DNA of 64,000 nucleotides from Straminergon stramineum (taxonomy: Eukaryota > Streptophyta > Bryopsida > Hypnales > Calliergonaceae), in the NCBI GenBank assembly GCA_963920665.1, contig OY987271.1, positions 11,349,350 through 11,413,349 on the forward strand. The letters run 5' to 3'. Positions within the stretch are counted from its first letter, which is position 1. Every line of letters starts with the position of its first letter. A program made the position numbers and the translations under genes. Shown here in pieces: positions 47,541-60,164 of this stretch. A model generated the notes under the pieces. The model was not told the DNA's origin and made no database searches. It worked only from the letters and a program-made list of their open reading frames with translations.

Positions 47541-48469
47541 CCCTTGAAAGGCCCTTGGGGTCCCTCTATACAACCCGTATTTAGCTTTATAACTCTTCAA
47601 TTGTGGTTTAATAGATAAGTTATGATACATTTTTATTTACATATTATCATGATCATTTATTTACTTGACACCAAAAAATATTTGGTCAATGTTTTCCTGA
47701 TCAAATACCACCAAATACATAATATACTATCTTATGTGATTACAAAATCATGTGATCTACTTTCCCCTCCCCTCAAGGAAAAATGGGGAGTGTTGATTGA
47801 GGGATCAACCTACCACCCTTGCCGTTGATTTCAGTTTTTTGGGGGGAATAAATTGCAATAGGAAAGTGGCCCCGCCCTGGATTGAAAGAACATGAGCCGT
47901 CGATTGGTTCTAAGTCTAAAGGCAACTCCCCTTAGCTGAAATACGATCCCTTCCCTTATCCATCGGTGAAAGCTAGGAATTCATTCATTTGCCAGAAAAG
48001 GACCGGCATCAAAAGAGGCTAGGGTCACACGTCAAAATTCATAAATGAAGACCCGGTCTAACCAATGCCATAAGAGGGTCCTAATCCAGCCCACCAGCAA
48101 AAATATTGTCACTAACGGTGCGAGCCAATTCTTGACCTAACCTAAGTGTGTGAAGTGGTGACCTGCTTTATCTCATGGGATTGAGGGTAACCACGCCCAT
48201 CCTCGCCTTAAAATGGTCGCCATCTCGAAGTGCAGATCCGCGCAACTCCATTTCATTCCCCTACTAACTTAACTTGACTGTGACCAGGGTCTTGGGTTAT
48301 CTTGACTTGCACCAGTTGGTCCCGTTGAACTGATGGACGGGGTCGCAATCCACGACCAACATGTACTACAAATAAATGGTAGTATTCATAGTTGCCGTGT
48401 CACCTTGAAATCAGGCATGTGGAATATAAAATTTCATGTCTGTGTGTCTAGTGTATGTACAATAAAATA
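47541..48469. other. Intergenic stretch, partly balanced in composition
   Basis: 47850-48370 is richer in G+C than its surroundings and without open frames. I tested it by eye for tRNA or rRNA features and recognise none. Nothing further can be supported. Confidence 0.35.
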
Positions 48470-49060
48470 TCAACCAAGTTAAGTGAGGCAACCCATTTTC
48501 AACCACTTAAGCAGTTACACATATTTGGAGGGCAAGTTTCTTAGGGGGGGGGGGATTTTTCAGTGTGCAAAAATAGAATTAAGAAGGTTTCTAAAAAATT
48601 TCAGATTTTTATTTTGCAAAACATAATTACTATGAATTTTTTAGTGGAAGATTTCATTCCTTCCACTTTGGTCATGTAGACCTTCATGTTTCCCACATAG
48701 GCTGGTTGCAAAATCCACACAAGAATTGAGAGTGTTATAAATCAATCACAATGTGCCACAACTGCATGAGGAATTGTGTTGTAATTAACCCTTGAACGCT
48801 GGGCTGGTGACTGTGAAAATTAGGCATTTTGGAACCGTGTGACATCATCTACTTTACAAAAATAAAAAATAATCATTGGGAGTCAAACTATTGTTGAAGA
48901 TCTTCCCTTTTCAGCCCTAATTCTGAGGATGAATAGTTGCACTTTTGTCCTATACACGAGAATTCCTTGTCATTCATCGGACGAAAAACGTCCATCTCGG
49001 CATTTAGGGGTTAATCAGTGTCATCTCCTCTTATGTGGAAAGAGGGTAGTCTATATTGCC
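48470..49060 (+). repeat. Dispersed segment, copy A (paralogous to 60165-61130)
   Basis: Similar to copy B outside the inserted elements: AACCCATTTTCAACCAC-TTAA-GCAGTTACAC in A against ACCCATTTCCAACCA-TTTAA at 60204 and TTAAGCAATTACGCAC at 60789 in B. Later shared words include CAAAATGTGCCACAAC-like and GAATTGTG. Copy A is empty at 48507-48510 and filled at 48785-49014; copy B is the reverse. Confidence 0.8.
48785..49014 (+). mobile_element. TTAA-flanked MITE, subfamily 2 (230 bp)
   Basis: It begins TTAACCCTTGAACGCTGGG and ends TCGGCATTTAGGGGTTAA. The interior is close to 5890-6120. Copy B of the surrounding segment has only a TAAA at the matching point (61053-61056). Confidence 0.85.
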
Positions 49061-50840
49061 AAAAGGGGGCGGTGATCAGGAATGTGGGTTGACTCTCTTA
49101 GTCCTGCTTCTATTGTGAATGATTTTTCAAAAAAAGAGAATGTTAGCACTAACTAAGTTAGTCTGGGCTGTGGTTTGAATATTCATTGGCCACATTACCC
49201 TCACATGAAAAATTTGCTAATTCATAAATGGTTTGCCTGGCGAGTGTTGCGGATGAAAGTGGTGAAATAGAAAGGGTGCACAAGTGCACGCATGTAAGAA
49301 AGTAAATGGAATGTGTGATACAAACCTTGAAAAGCATCTTGAAATGATTGCTGATGTACTGTATTAGAGAATTATATCTACTTGTGACACATTCTTGTGT
49401 AAAATATATACCTTCCTATTTTATTTACTAACCATTTTTTTATGCTTTTGATCACTATAGTAATAAAAGTTGTGTATTCAAAATGATAATGTATTGCAAC
49501 TTGGTGTGCGAAGGTAGTTTGCACTTAAAGTGACCATATTCTAAATGTGTCCTGTACTATCTAGAATTAACAGACATGTTCCTTGAAATATCTATTACAG
49601 TAATTGATTAGTTAGTCACTTTAAGAACATGCTACCTTAACCACACTTTGTCAATCACAAAGTCCCTGGAAGCACTAGCTACCTTATCTATGTCCCCCTA
49701 ACATAGCATGTAAGTACAACTACCCCCAACATACTCTTCATTCATGCCTGTGGTCAAAAAGTGCCGAGTTGTTTTCTTCTTCACTCCCAAGCACATACAA
49801 ACAAAAGTATAGCCCCTATATTATGATTATTATGATATCTTTCCCAAAGCAATCCCATTTTTATATTTGTCATCAGTGTGTTAAATGAAACAAAACAATG
49901 AGGGCATTCAGAAGCAGGGTGACAGAAAAACTAAGTTAATATGAGTCCTTCCCAAAGGGATGATTATACTTACAACTGATCAGCATCCCGGGGTTGGCCA
50001 TTCACAAAAATACAAACAGAACCGAACGCTACAGAAGGATGTAAGTGTACTAACTTTTTAATTAATACGGTAGTCTAGTCAGTTGCAAAACAAACGAGTT
50101 ACAGAAGTGCAGATCACTGACCATTAGTATGTAAGAGATCCTTGAAGGAAAACTAATCATACCTTTAAGATATATTTGCACTTAGTGTTAGGGTTGATGT
50201 TTGCAATGTGAATCTGGTCCAGAAATAAGTCTAAATTCATCCCTAAGATCCTCAATAACACCACTTACTTAAATTCTGGTCGGAGACGCAGAGGCTTCAG
50301 GATACGAATGCAGGATACATATGCAGAGGAAACTGGAAGATGGGGAACCCATTCCTTTGTCTTTTAGCAATTTTGAATAACTTACTGTAGTTTCAATTTA
50401 CAGAACAAACTAATTTAGTGTGGGGATGTTCTCTTTTTAAAAAAAATGAAAAATGAAAAATTGATAATGATGATATTATCAAAGTCCTTTCAGAAAATAG
50501 TCTAATTTGATTGATACATATTTAGATGTTCTTAAGATTGAAGGTTTCGATGATTTGCAAGAATGTTTGGACTCATCATCAAAAGTTTACCCTAACAGAG
50601 TACAGAGTACGGTTACTAGTACATGGAGAATTAGAAGTGGTCTCTCCATTAGTTATTGGTATTTGGAGAAAATCACATTGTTACCAAATGTATTGAAGTT
50701 TTGATTCAAATGTGCAAAAAATGGGAAATGACAGTATTCATTTATTATTTTCCTTTTTAAATCACCTAGAACTCCCTAAGTGATCATGTTTTTTAATCAC
50801 AAGTTGAATACAAAATCAACAAATTTACATACAGTGATGC
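49061..50840. other. Intergenic stretch, nothing recognised
   Basis: No gene, long hairpin or terminal motif was seen. Confidence 0.5.
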
Positions 50841-51418
50841 TTAACCCATTAAGGATCAAGGTGCATTTGGGGAACAAAGTGTGAAAAAATACAACTTTTA
50901 AAGACAATGAAAAAAAAAGTTAAAAAATAGTTGGTTTTTTTTTCAAAATTGCATTGTACAAATTTGTACTAAACTAATATGGGAATGTGTGGAATACTTC
51001 TTGAGAACCTCTGACCACATGGATTGAAAGATTATAACATTAGAAGTTAGAATGTTTTTTCTTGATCTTGCCTGATAGGTCCAATAGACTTTAACTCCTT
51101 CTAAAGTGATATGTTCATACTATAAATGTTTATTTATTTTTCATTTGCATCTTGTGTCATTTAAGTTATATACCTACTAAAATTCAAAATTATAGGAGGA
51201 TTTTTGCACATGCTATCCTAGCTACCCAAAACATTCAAGACAACATAACTTTTGATCTAGGTACCTAATCTGAAAAAAAAATTATATTCCCACTGAGTAG
51301 AGGCATGTTGACACCTTATGTCAAAATTTGAAGAATATATGTTAAAAAATGACTTCATACACACCTATCTAAAATCACTTGCATACATCCAACAATCATT
51401 TGGTCCTTTGAGGATTAA
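50841..51418 (+). mobile_element. TTAA-flanked MITE, subfamily 1 (578 bp)
   Basis: It begins TTAACCCATTAAGGATCAAG and ends TTTGGTCCTTTGAGGATTAA, and parallels 1194-1765 in the same orientation through the whole interior (ACAAATTTGTACTAAACTA, GATTGAAAGATTATAACATT). Confidence 0.8.
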
Positions 51419-52179
51419 GTTCAATTTGGGGAGGGTCCACTCAAGAATTTTATCCTTGACATGTAAGGGAGGAGGAGCATTTACAATTTAAGCATGCCAA
51501 AGCCAAAGCAACCAACTCTTCTACATGACAATGGCAAACCTTGTAGTACATTTGAGTGCTATTTAAGATTAACTTTAGAACTTCTCCTATATGAACATTT
51601 GGAGTGACTCGTCGATCTTGTTGAAAATGTTTGGGTTGATAGAAGGTTGCACCACTAGGCAAAAAGTTTTTGACATGGATAGGTGTGTATGAAGTCATAT
51701 CATTCCTACATTCATAAACCCATATCATGACATTTGATTTTGTTCCTCACCTATACATTGATATTTGAGATGATTATGATACTATAGGAATAATTATTTC
51801 ATTTTGAAGCACCCTAATACTTTATGACAATGATTGTGAAAAAAATCATGTATCTTCAAATCAATTTGCCATCCCAAGGGGCCACCATACAAAAAGAAAG
51901 TGGCTTAATGTAATGTGACTATTTTAGGTACATTCAAATTAGGGGTTAATAGAAGGCAAAGTAATAATTTTTAACCTCATGGTGGTAATAAGAGTTTAAA
52001 AAATAATTCAAATGAAGATAAATATTCTTCACAAGATTGAGAAGTAGTTCATACAAAGGGAGAAAATAAGCCCCCTTCATGGATGAGCAAGGAAACAAAA
52101 GACTCCACCCTCTTTGTGGGGTTTAAGCCTTAGAGTTTTTTAGGCTTCAATATATCGAGCTTTTTAAAAGGCATTTGAA
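51419..52179. other. Intergenic stretch, nothing firm
   Basis: A TTAGGGGTTAA word at 51939-51949 looks like a right TTAA-element end without a partner. The 92-codon minus-strand frame (51450-51728) has no recognisable domain. Confidence 0.4.
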
Positions 52180-52919
52180 AGCTTGGATCAATTTTTTAGT
52201 GGATGAAAGTAAACTTTTTACAAAAGATGTGAATTTATATAAGCTTTTCTAAAATGTAATATTTTTTGAATCGGGTGCCTAGATCAAAATTTATGGGTCC
52301 CCAAAAGTCTAAGGGCAACTTGGGTAGAATAATAATAGAAAGGGTAAGCAATTGCATAAGTTGTGGATTTTTCTCTTTATCTTTAAATTCTTAAATCTTG
52401 CAATCTTTGAAGATGCATGGATTGAAGAAATTTCTACACAATCTCATAGTAGTATAGGTTAAAAATTGACAATTGATAATGAAAATGATAAAGAAAATTT
52501 GATTTTCACTCAATGCACTAAAATGGCAGTTCTAAAACATATGTAGAACCATTAGCTCCAATTCTTGTGTACATTCATGAGTTTTTTTTTTGTTTTTTTT
52601 TTTTTAATATTTGATTTAAGGGAAGGTAACATTTATGTATACTATAGAGATTTTGATTCTTTTAAACTATGAGTTCTCAAAAAAAAGTTGAAATCTTGCT
52701 CACGGGGGAAGACATTCTCTAAGTGCAAGAGAATTTTAGGTATGTTAGACATCTCCACTATCTTTGCAAATTAATATGCAAGTTACTAATATAACTACCT
52801 ATGCAATGATGAAATTGCCAAACTTGGATAGTGCTTCTACAAAGTTGAGTCAAACTGTGATGAATTTTTTTTCACACGTTCCAATGGTAGTCTAGCACAA
52901 ATAATTGTTTTGTATAGGG
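52180..52919 (-). mobile_element. Inverted relative of the composite TTAA element at 29183-30143
   Basis: Reading the minus strand, blocks matching 29290-30050 appear in order (for example TTGACTCAACTTTGT, GCATAGGTAGTTAT-like, CTCATAGTTTAAAAGAATC). Terminal TTAA motifs were not found, so the limits are approximate. Confidence 0.5.
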
Positions 52920-55919
52920 TAATGCCCAATTGAGAGGACATTATGTGAAAAAGGCCCAATGAAGAGTACCAGAAGCCCGACGAGAAGGCCCTTTTTTCAT
53001 GGATTGTTTGAACACAAGAGTGTTACTTGGCATAAACCTCCCCATAGAAAAAGAAATGATGAAGATATTTTGGAATGAAAAAAAAGATATTATATATTAG
53101 GAATATGTAGTTCCCAATTATGTGGGCTAACTCATGTAATGTTGATTGTGGAATATAAGAGCATATCCACCAACCCTCGCTACATTGGCGCGTCAAAGGG
53201 TTTCGTGCCCTTGGTTGTGTTTTTGTATCCTGTTGGTTGGAATCTTTTGAATATGTCAATGTAGGCCATAACAAAAATGAGTCACCACACTCCAAGTTGC
53301 ACTACCGCTCCTATTTGACTTGTATCATACTACTAGCAAGAAAGGTAGGATTTGGTGTTGTTTTTGATAGAGGAGCGGGCATCAAGGAGGGACCAAACCA
53401 TAATGTAAGCCTCGACCTTAAAAAATAAAATGGCAAGCTAGTTGGGGGAGCACAATGGATATTGAATTTACATAGATGCTTGTTGCTTAGATTCCAGCCC
53501 CAAAATTTAACCAACTTATTAAGTAGTCATTATTCTAGACCTTGGAGTTCATATTTTCCCGTGTGACTGGTGGGGATACAATAAAATGCTAGCCTCTTCC
53601 TTAGCTTTGAAGCACGACACAATTGGTTTGGTGCATCCTAATTGGCGTAGGCCAATGGTGATGCTCTAACTCACTCAACAAATGAATGCAATTTTACATG
53701 GAAGGAGTTTACAAAGATAACAATCTAACAATTGGAAACATTAAGAACAAGAGTTTTAAGCCACTAGTGTGGCCATGTCATATGTCAAATTCAATTATGA
53801 TGAAGATTTACCTACGAGTAGTGCAAATAGTGTAGTTGGGTTTTGAAATGTTAACCTCTTGTGTTTTTTATTTCCCCCTTGTAGTACATGTTCATGGGTC
53901 AAATTTTCAATTTTAAAAAATGAATGTGTTTGGCAAACAATATGCATAACATTATTCAACAATGGCAATGCGGTACCTTTGGAGCTTAAGCAAAAATGGT
54001 AATTTATTCACAAACAAAAAAACATTGACTTATATTGAAGACCTTTTGCAATTGGTGACACTGTTTTTCAATTTTGATGCTTATCTAAGATGCATTTCAT
54101 GATGCTGATTGATATTCTCTACTTCACCTATTTCTTGAATTTTCAACCCTTTTACACAACCACGAACAATTATTGCCTCTATTTTTAAAGGAAGTCATTT
54201 GCCTTCATGAATAATGTTATGAAGCATCTTCATAGGCAAGTTGTAACATATTCATATTTGAGATATATCTACATAATTATGGTATAAGAAGTTGAATTAA
54301 GCCCTACATGATTAATAATTGGGAAGTTGGGGTAGGTCACTCTTATGTTGATTGTTTATGATTTTTTTTTAAATTTAACAAAAGATGTCAAAATGTATCC
54401 CCTTTGCAAGAATCTAAGTCTTTTCCAATTTGGTGCCTAGATCACAAGTTATTCCATCTGTTTTCTTTGAAATAGGCACCAATAGACATGCTTACCTAGA
54501 ATTACTTTACAAAAGTAACTAAATACTAATAAAAAAATCAAAAGAAATTATGCTTCAAGATGTAGGAATAAGGTATACCAACCCATTTCTATTAGTTGCC
54601 TAATTCCGTCATCCTACTCTTAGCCCCAATTCCATCCAAAAAATCATCCAAATTTCTTCAATCTATCAAATTCATTGCATTCATGCAAATAAGAGGTTAC
54701 TATATCAATCCTTTAATGGTGAATACTTAAGTACCATTGGATACGTAAGAGAGTAGTTATAAGTTGTCTATAGGATGTTCATGACTCCATTCTCTGAATG
54801 GTTTTGTAATTTCAAGGCAGACTACTTTAAAATTTCACAAAAATTACAAATTTTAACTAGAAACTTATAATTTCACTTGGTTTTGATTCATGAAACAAGC
54901 ACACATCTCTGATAGATATATATGCCCCTCTTGGAGTTGACCCCAAAAATTCAAATTCCTAGTTTGCATGGTAATAGGCTTGTCTACCTTAACTAATGCT
55001 TTTGGATGTCTTTCATATTGGCATATTTGATAGTGTTAATCCACCTGCCCTTCCTATTTGGTATGGGTTACCATAATGCAAAGTCAGTTTTTAGGTAAAT
55101 TTGTCACCATTCTGTTGGTAAGTCAGAAAAGCATTATAACTCATCACGTAGACTCTCTTTCTACACCCTTACATTTGCAAAAAAGTACAAATACAAATGT
55201 TTAAGATCAACTAGACCTATTAGACTTAGCATTATGTCCCATAATGCTCTCGAGCCTCCAATCTCTTGAGCATTCTCTAGTCCATAATCAGCAAGTTTTG
55301 TTTCTGTTTTGGGAAAAAGGGGTGTACAGTAAGCGTAGTAAGGGAAAACAACAATTAATCTAACTTAGCTCCCATAATCAGTAAGTTAGCAAGTTAGCAT
55401 CAGAGGAACCTAAGCATTAACTTAATTCTGGTTTCCTTTCTTCGTTTTCAAGATTTGACGTAAGGCTTCAGTTGGTACGTCAGCCTGGAAATGCCACTGC
55501 ATTTAAGTAACTTATGGGCAGATTTATCTAACCATAAATTTGAGTCCCATTGACACCCTGCAAGTGAGACTGAACCCTCACTGAGGTCTTGGCTGCCATG
55601 TATTGTACAAAGTGGGGGAAGGATGGAGAAACATGGCTTGTGGGAGCTGACAACAACCACCATGAAAACATAACTTAAAATTGATGTCAAGTTTGAGGTC
55701 ACAGAATACCCAACTAACATAGTCTGACCATATTCAGGGGTCGGTCTATACCCAATCTGCAAATGTAAATTAGGTTTGAAGTATCCGTCGAGGTCACGGG
55801 ACTTACTTACGCATAACAGCCTCACAGAGGAAACAGGGTTTTAGGATGATTACATCATGGTTTACTATTGAGGTGAGAGGTGTGAGGTGATTATCGATCA
55901 CTAGTCCTTAGAGAAAAGT
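52920..55919. other. AT-rich intergenic stretch, nothing recognised
   Basis: Open frames up to 125 codons (55448-55825, minus strand) occur but show no domain, no start context and no support from composition. No paired element ends were identified. Confidence 0.45.
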
Positions 55920-56494
55920 TTAACCTCTAAAGGACCAAGTGTCCATTCAACATAAACAAGAAATTTCAAGTAGGTTCTCATGAAGTCAATTTTTGTCAGA
56001 TGTTCACAATTTTTTTACACAAGGGGTGAACATGTATCCCCCTTAGTGGGAATATCATTTTTTTCCAATTGGATGCCCAAATCAAAAGTTATGCTACCTT
56101 GAATTTTTTAGGTAGCCTAGGCAACTTCAAGCAACATGTGTGCAAAACTCCTCTTCTAATTTTAATACGTGATAAGTATGTCACTTGTATGATACAAGAT
56201 GCAAATGTCAAAAAATAGCCATGTGCAAAATTAAAATCTCATTGTAAGAGGAATTAAAGTTTGTTGGGCAAGGTTAAACAAATATTTTTTTTTCTAACAC
56301 CAAACATTATACCCATTCAACCATGTAATCAAAGTTTTTGAATTTTTTTTCACACATTCACATAGTAGTCTAGTAAAAATTTGTATGGCTTAATTTTGAA
56401 AAGAAAAGAAAAAATCATTTTCTTCTCACTACCATAAAAAGTAAGTTTTTTCACAATTTATGCCCCAAATGTGCCTCAATCTTTTAGGAATTAC
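55920..56494 (-). mobile_element. TTAA MITE, subfamily 1 (about 575 bp)
   Basis: It begins TTAACCTCTAAAGGACCAAG and ends CCTCAATCTTTTAGGAATTA, with the right TTAA decayed. It matches 60204-60792 in the same orientation (AAAAGTTATGC, GATACAAGATGCAAATGT). Confidence 0.75.
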
Positions 56495-58600
56495 TACTTA
56501 TATGTCCAACATGAATAATAGGGGCATTCCAAGGTCACATTTTCTAGTTTTTCTATAGATATTGAGTTTTGCTAATTTTGAGCTAAACTAAGATGCATAT
56601 TTGAATTTTCTTCTATAGTTTCATGACTACTTTGACTTGTATGAAAATGACAAATATCTTCTGAGATACTAGTGTTTCAAATTCTTGTCTCTTCCTTGAT
56701 CTAGTTTGATTAGAATGTCATTTTAAGGTAGATTAAACTATCTATATTAAGAGGCCAAGGAAGTCTATTTTGAAGATGCAAAACACGACAATGGAAAGCC
56801 ACACTCCTCGATAGAAAAACACACACCATAGAAAGTAACAACCAACATTTATCAATAACAATTGAACCCCAAAATACAAAATACTGTTGGTACAAGTTTC
56901 GAAACCTTTGTATTCATTTGGATAATGGGTGAATTTTTCTATGTAAATATGACCTATTTCTATTTGTCCTCGTTTACAACTGAAATTGAAAATCACAACC
57001 AAATTATTTCCTTAAGTCTTATGGAGTATGATATAAGGTAAAATAGGCCGTTGTGGTCAGAATTAGGAGTTTGTATTCATGCCATTGCTGAATTTATTTA
57101 TTTTTTGCACTGAAGGACAAGTATGAAAAACAATGAGAGCACTTGGAATTATATATTTTTTTGACAAAGTATGAATTTGCTATGAATTTTTGAAGTGTTC
57201 AACCCATCATGACCCAAAAGTGTTTGTAGACTACTCCAAAACCAATAAAATCCATAACCATCAAGCTCATCTTACTCACCTAGAGCAATTACAATAATTT
57301 CTAATGTGGAGTGCCTAAAAAAGTCACTTCCAACAATGAAATTACACTTAATAGTTAGAAGTTCCTAATGAAGTCACCCAGGTAGGAGGCTTGAATTGTG
57401 AGCAGGTGTTTACAATCACACAATAGAAACTGTCATGAATAGTGTAGAGAGTTTCAAAAATGGATCACAGTTCTTTCAATGTACTTTTTGTTTTTTAATT
57501 GTGTTCTTAAATCCTTTTGAGAAAAATATACATTCATGTAAAGCTAAAATAAAGGAAAGCATGACGTGGATCATTCTTTGAGAGCCAAAATTGTAGAAAC
57601 TTCCTAAGTTTGAAGTGCTCCATTCAAAGACTGATTTTGATTAAGATTGATCTAGTCTAGGAGCACCAATAGCTACCTACGCACCTCACTTTGAAAATTC
57701 ATAGTTATTTCATTATAAGTCAAAAAGTTACGATTTGAATTGTTAATGAATTGTTTCTCTTTTCTCTTTCTAAAAAAATATATGAAAAATGCTACGTTCA
57801 ATTGATTTTCCTTCAAAAATCTATTATCCCCTTTTGGGGAGGAACAAATGAAACAGGGTCTCATTGCAAAGACATCCATTATCCCTCAAATGCTCAATTT
57901 ATATGCTTCCTACCTTGATCACTCCATTACTGTCAGGTAAGACATTAATTATGGCCCAAATCTCATTTACTAATAAAACCCATGATGAGGTCTATCCCCC
58001 CCCCCTAATGGGGTCATTCCCTATTACACCTAGAAGCCGGGCCAATTCCTCTCCAAGCCAATTGCATGAAATTTCAGCCCCTTTTGGGCTAAAGTCCGAC
58101 CTTAACTACACATTAAAATAAGATTATGATAGGGGTCAATTCTCCCATATGTAAAGGCCTTGAGGCCAAGAAGCCGGGTTGATTCAAAAAAACTTAGGAA
58201 AAAGGGAGAGAGGGGTTGAAATTTCAGGTTTGCTTTCAACCTAAAGGCCAATTGCACAAAACCCAACAAATTAGATTTGTTGAAAAAAAATTTATAAGAA
58301 AAAAAAATTTAATTGAAATTTGACATTGGCCCCTAGGCCACGAATTGGCCTCCCATTTTTGGTGCATCCAATTTAGCAAGCTCATGCCATGTCAGATCAA
58401 GTCTTTTTTAAATAGATGGTGATTGCACTAAGAATAGATACACTATTTCCAAGTGGAAGGAGTACTTCATTCTACCAAATTGCCCCGGCCTCTAGGTGTA
58501 AAGGGGTTGAGGCTGATTTCAACCTTTTATCCAATCACAAGTGAGGATTCTTGGCCTGTGACTCATGAAATTGCCCTGGCCTCTAAGTGTAAAGTGGACC
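56495..58600. other. AT-rich intergenic stretch with a few short direct repeats
   Basis: No gene was seen. An AATTGCCCCGGCCTCTAGGT block at about 58480 recurs as AATTGCCCTGGCCTCTAAGT at about 58569, and related GCCGGG words lie near 58035 and 58170, suggesting a worn repeat. Confidence 0.4.
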
Positions 58601-58603
58601 TAA

Positions 58604-59375
58604 GGGCCTCTTCACACTATGGCCGTCCAAGTCGAGAGTCCGTGGAATTGAGTGGCCAAACTTTGGTGAGAGTCCAAGGAAATGAGCAATAAATAGGCCA
58701 AAAAAACTAGAAATTGGAGCCTTTGGCTGGCCATAGTGTGAAGCCTCCAAAGGCCAAAGTCCAAGCCCAAAGTCCAAACCTATTCCATTTTTTCGACTTC
58801 TAATCCATCCAATTTCTGAAATTTTCAATAAATTGTCACCCATGTGACAATTTTTTCAAGCAAAAGGTTAAAAAACATGAGAAAGGAGTCAAAAATGGCC
58901 TTGGAAAAATAATTACAGCACATGCTCTCATCATTAAGTAAGGATTGTGAAGGATATAAATGGAATAAAGAGGTGGCATTAAACATTGAAGGGAAGTAGG
59001 TTCATAGAATGCAAAGACTCCCCATTGTAATGGTGGAGACTAGGGTTCAAACCCCAATGGGGACACAAATAAACAAATCCTACCTATTTCTAAAAAAACA
59101 GTCTGATCTAATGGCTCAGATTTTGTCAGATTCTGAAAACAACTTGACGGACTCTCGATTAGAGTTTGGGTCAGCTAAAAATGGAGATCCGAACTCTAAT
59201 CGAGAGTCCGTCGCCATGTAGGCGTTTGGGTGCCATGTAGGCAGACAAGTAGGCAACGGACTTTAGGTTGTGCCTCCTTGTGTGAAGGCTCGAGAGGCCA
59301 AACTCTTGGGTTTCTGCAATCTCATTGGCTGAAATCGACGGACTTTCGACCTTGTGCCGTAGTGTGAAGTGGCCC
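58604..59375. mobile_element. TAA-flanked Harbinger-like TIR element (772 bp)
   Basis: The ends GGGCCTCTTCACACTATGGC and GCCGTAGTGTGAAGTGGCCC are inverted copies; similarity continues about 40 bp inward. TAA lies directly outside both ends (58601-58603 and 59376-59378), as expected of PIF/Harbinger elements. No transposase is encoded. The stretch around 59035-59060 (GACTAGGGTTCAAACCCC) corresponds to the site into which the chromovirus inserted in the related copy. Confidence 0.8.
59146..59212. repeat. Hairpin with 24-bp arms inside the Harbinger-like element
   Basis: Arms are GACGGACTCTCGATTAGAGT-TTGG (59146-59169) and CCGA-ACTCTAATCGAGAGTCCGTC (59189-59212) with one mismatch and a 19-nt loop. 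The arm sequence is also related to the element's subterminal CGAGAGTCCGT. Confidence 0.8.
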
Positions 59376-59378
59376 TAA

Positions 59379-60164
59379 GTGTCCATTATGTGGTCTTCTG
59401 ACCGCAATGAGCTGTTCTACCTTACCATATTTTCAGACTTGGGAAACCTGGACTAATTAAGTTACCCCAAGGCCCTTCTTCAGGAGTCAAGTTACAGTTG
59501 CCTGCTTAAGTTATTGACAGATTGATGGGTCTGATCACCAGCTCATGAAGTCAGCATTCAATTTGGTTTACTCCCATCAAATTATTACCTTCCCTTCCCA
59601 TTGAAGGTCATAACTTAAGTTACAGGCAGTAAGTTCAGTTTGTAAGCAGGCGGGCGGGACGGACATTCAAGTTGAATTTGAGCAGATTAACTTGATGAAT
59701 TTGACTGTCCGTCCATCCGTAGGCAGGCAGGAAAAGCCAGGAAAGGCAGGCACTAACTTAAATGGTCTGTAATTAAGTTCATTGTACCTAAGTTACAGTA
59801 ACAGTAAGGTATTTCACGTCAAGGTTGAAAGCAGTGGCTAGTCCTTTCATTTGTGTCAAAAAAACAGCAGTGGCTAGCTTAGCTAAGTGTTGGACAAGTC
59901 TACCTGAGCTGGGAAGCTACCTTAACTGAATTCATTGAACTTATAAATATTAGGGGGAGGGGCGGTGTCCCTTCCCTTCCCTTCCTAACTCAAGGTGGCC
60001 ATCATGTTCGTCTGGAAAAAATCTTCAAGTTTAGATTTATGAATCTAAAGAGGCAAACCAACTCAACTCCAGCAGGGTCAGTGGTTGGTAACCACATGAG
60101 TCCGACCCTTCCTCTGCCAATATGAATTCTCATCAAGATGGAAGATGGCAAGCAACTCTCGATG
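59379..60164. other. Intergenic stretch, nothing recognised
   Basis: GGCAGG-type short repeats occur near 59710-59750. No gene was seen. Confidence 0.45.

Noticed and set aside
47850..48400. Possible organelle or ribosomal RNA insertion
   Set aside because: No stretch could be matched to rRNA or tRNA features by eye.
55448..55825. 125-codon minus-strand frame
   Set aside because: It has no recognisable domain, signal or context; it is the sort of length expected by chance in this much sequence.
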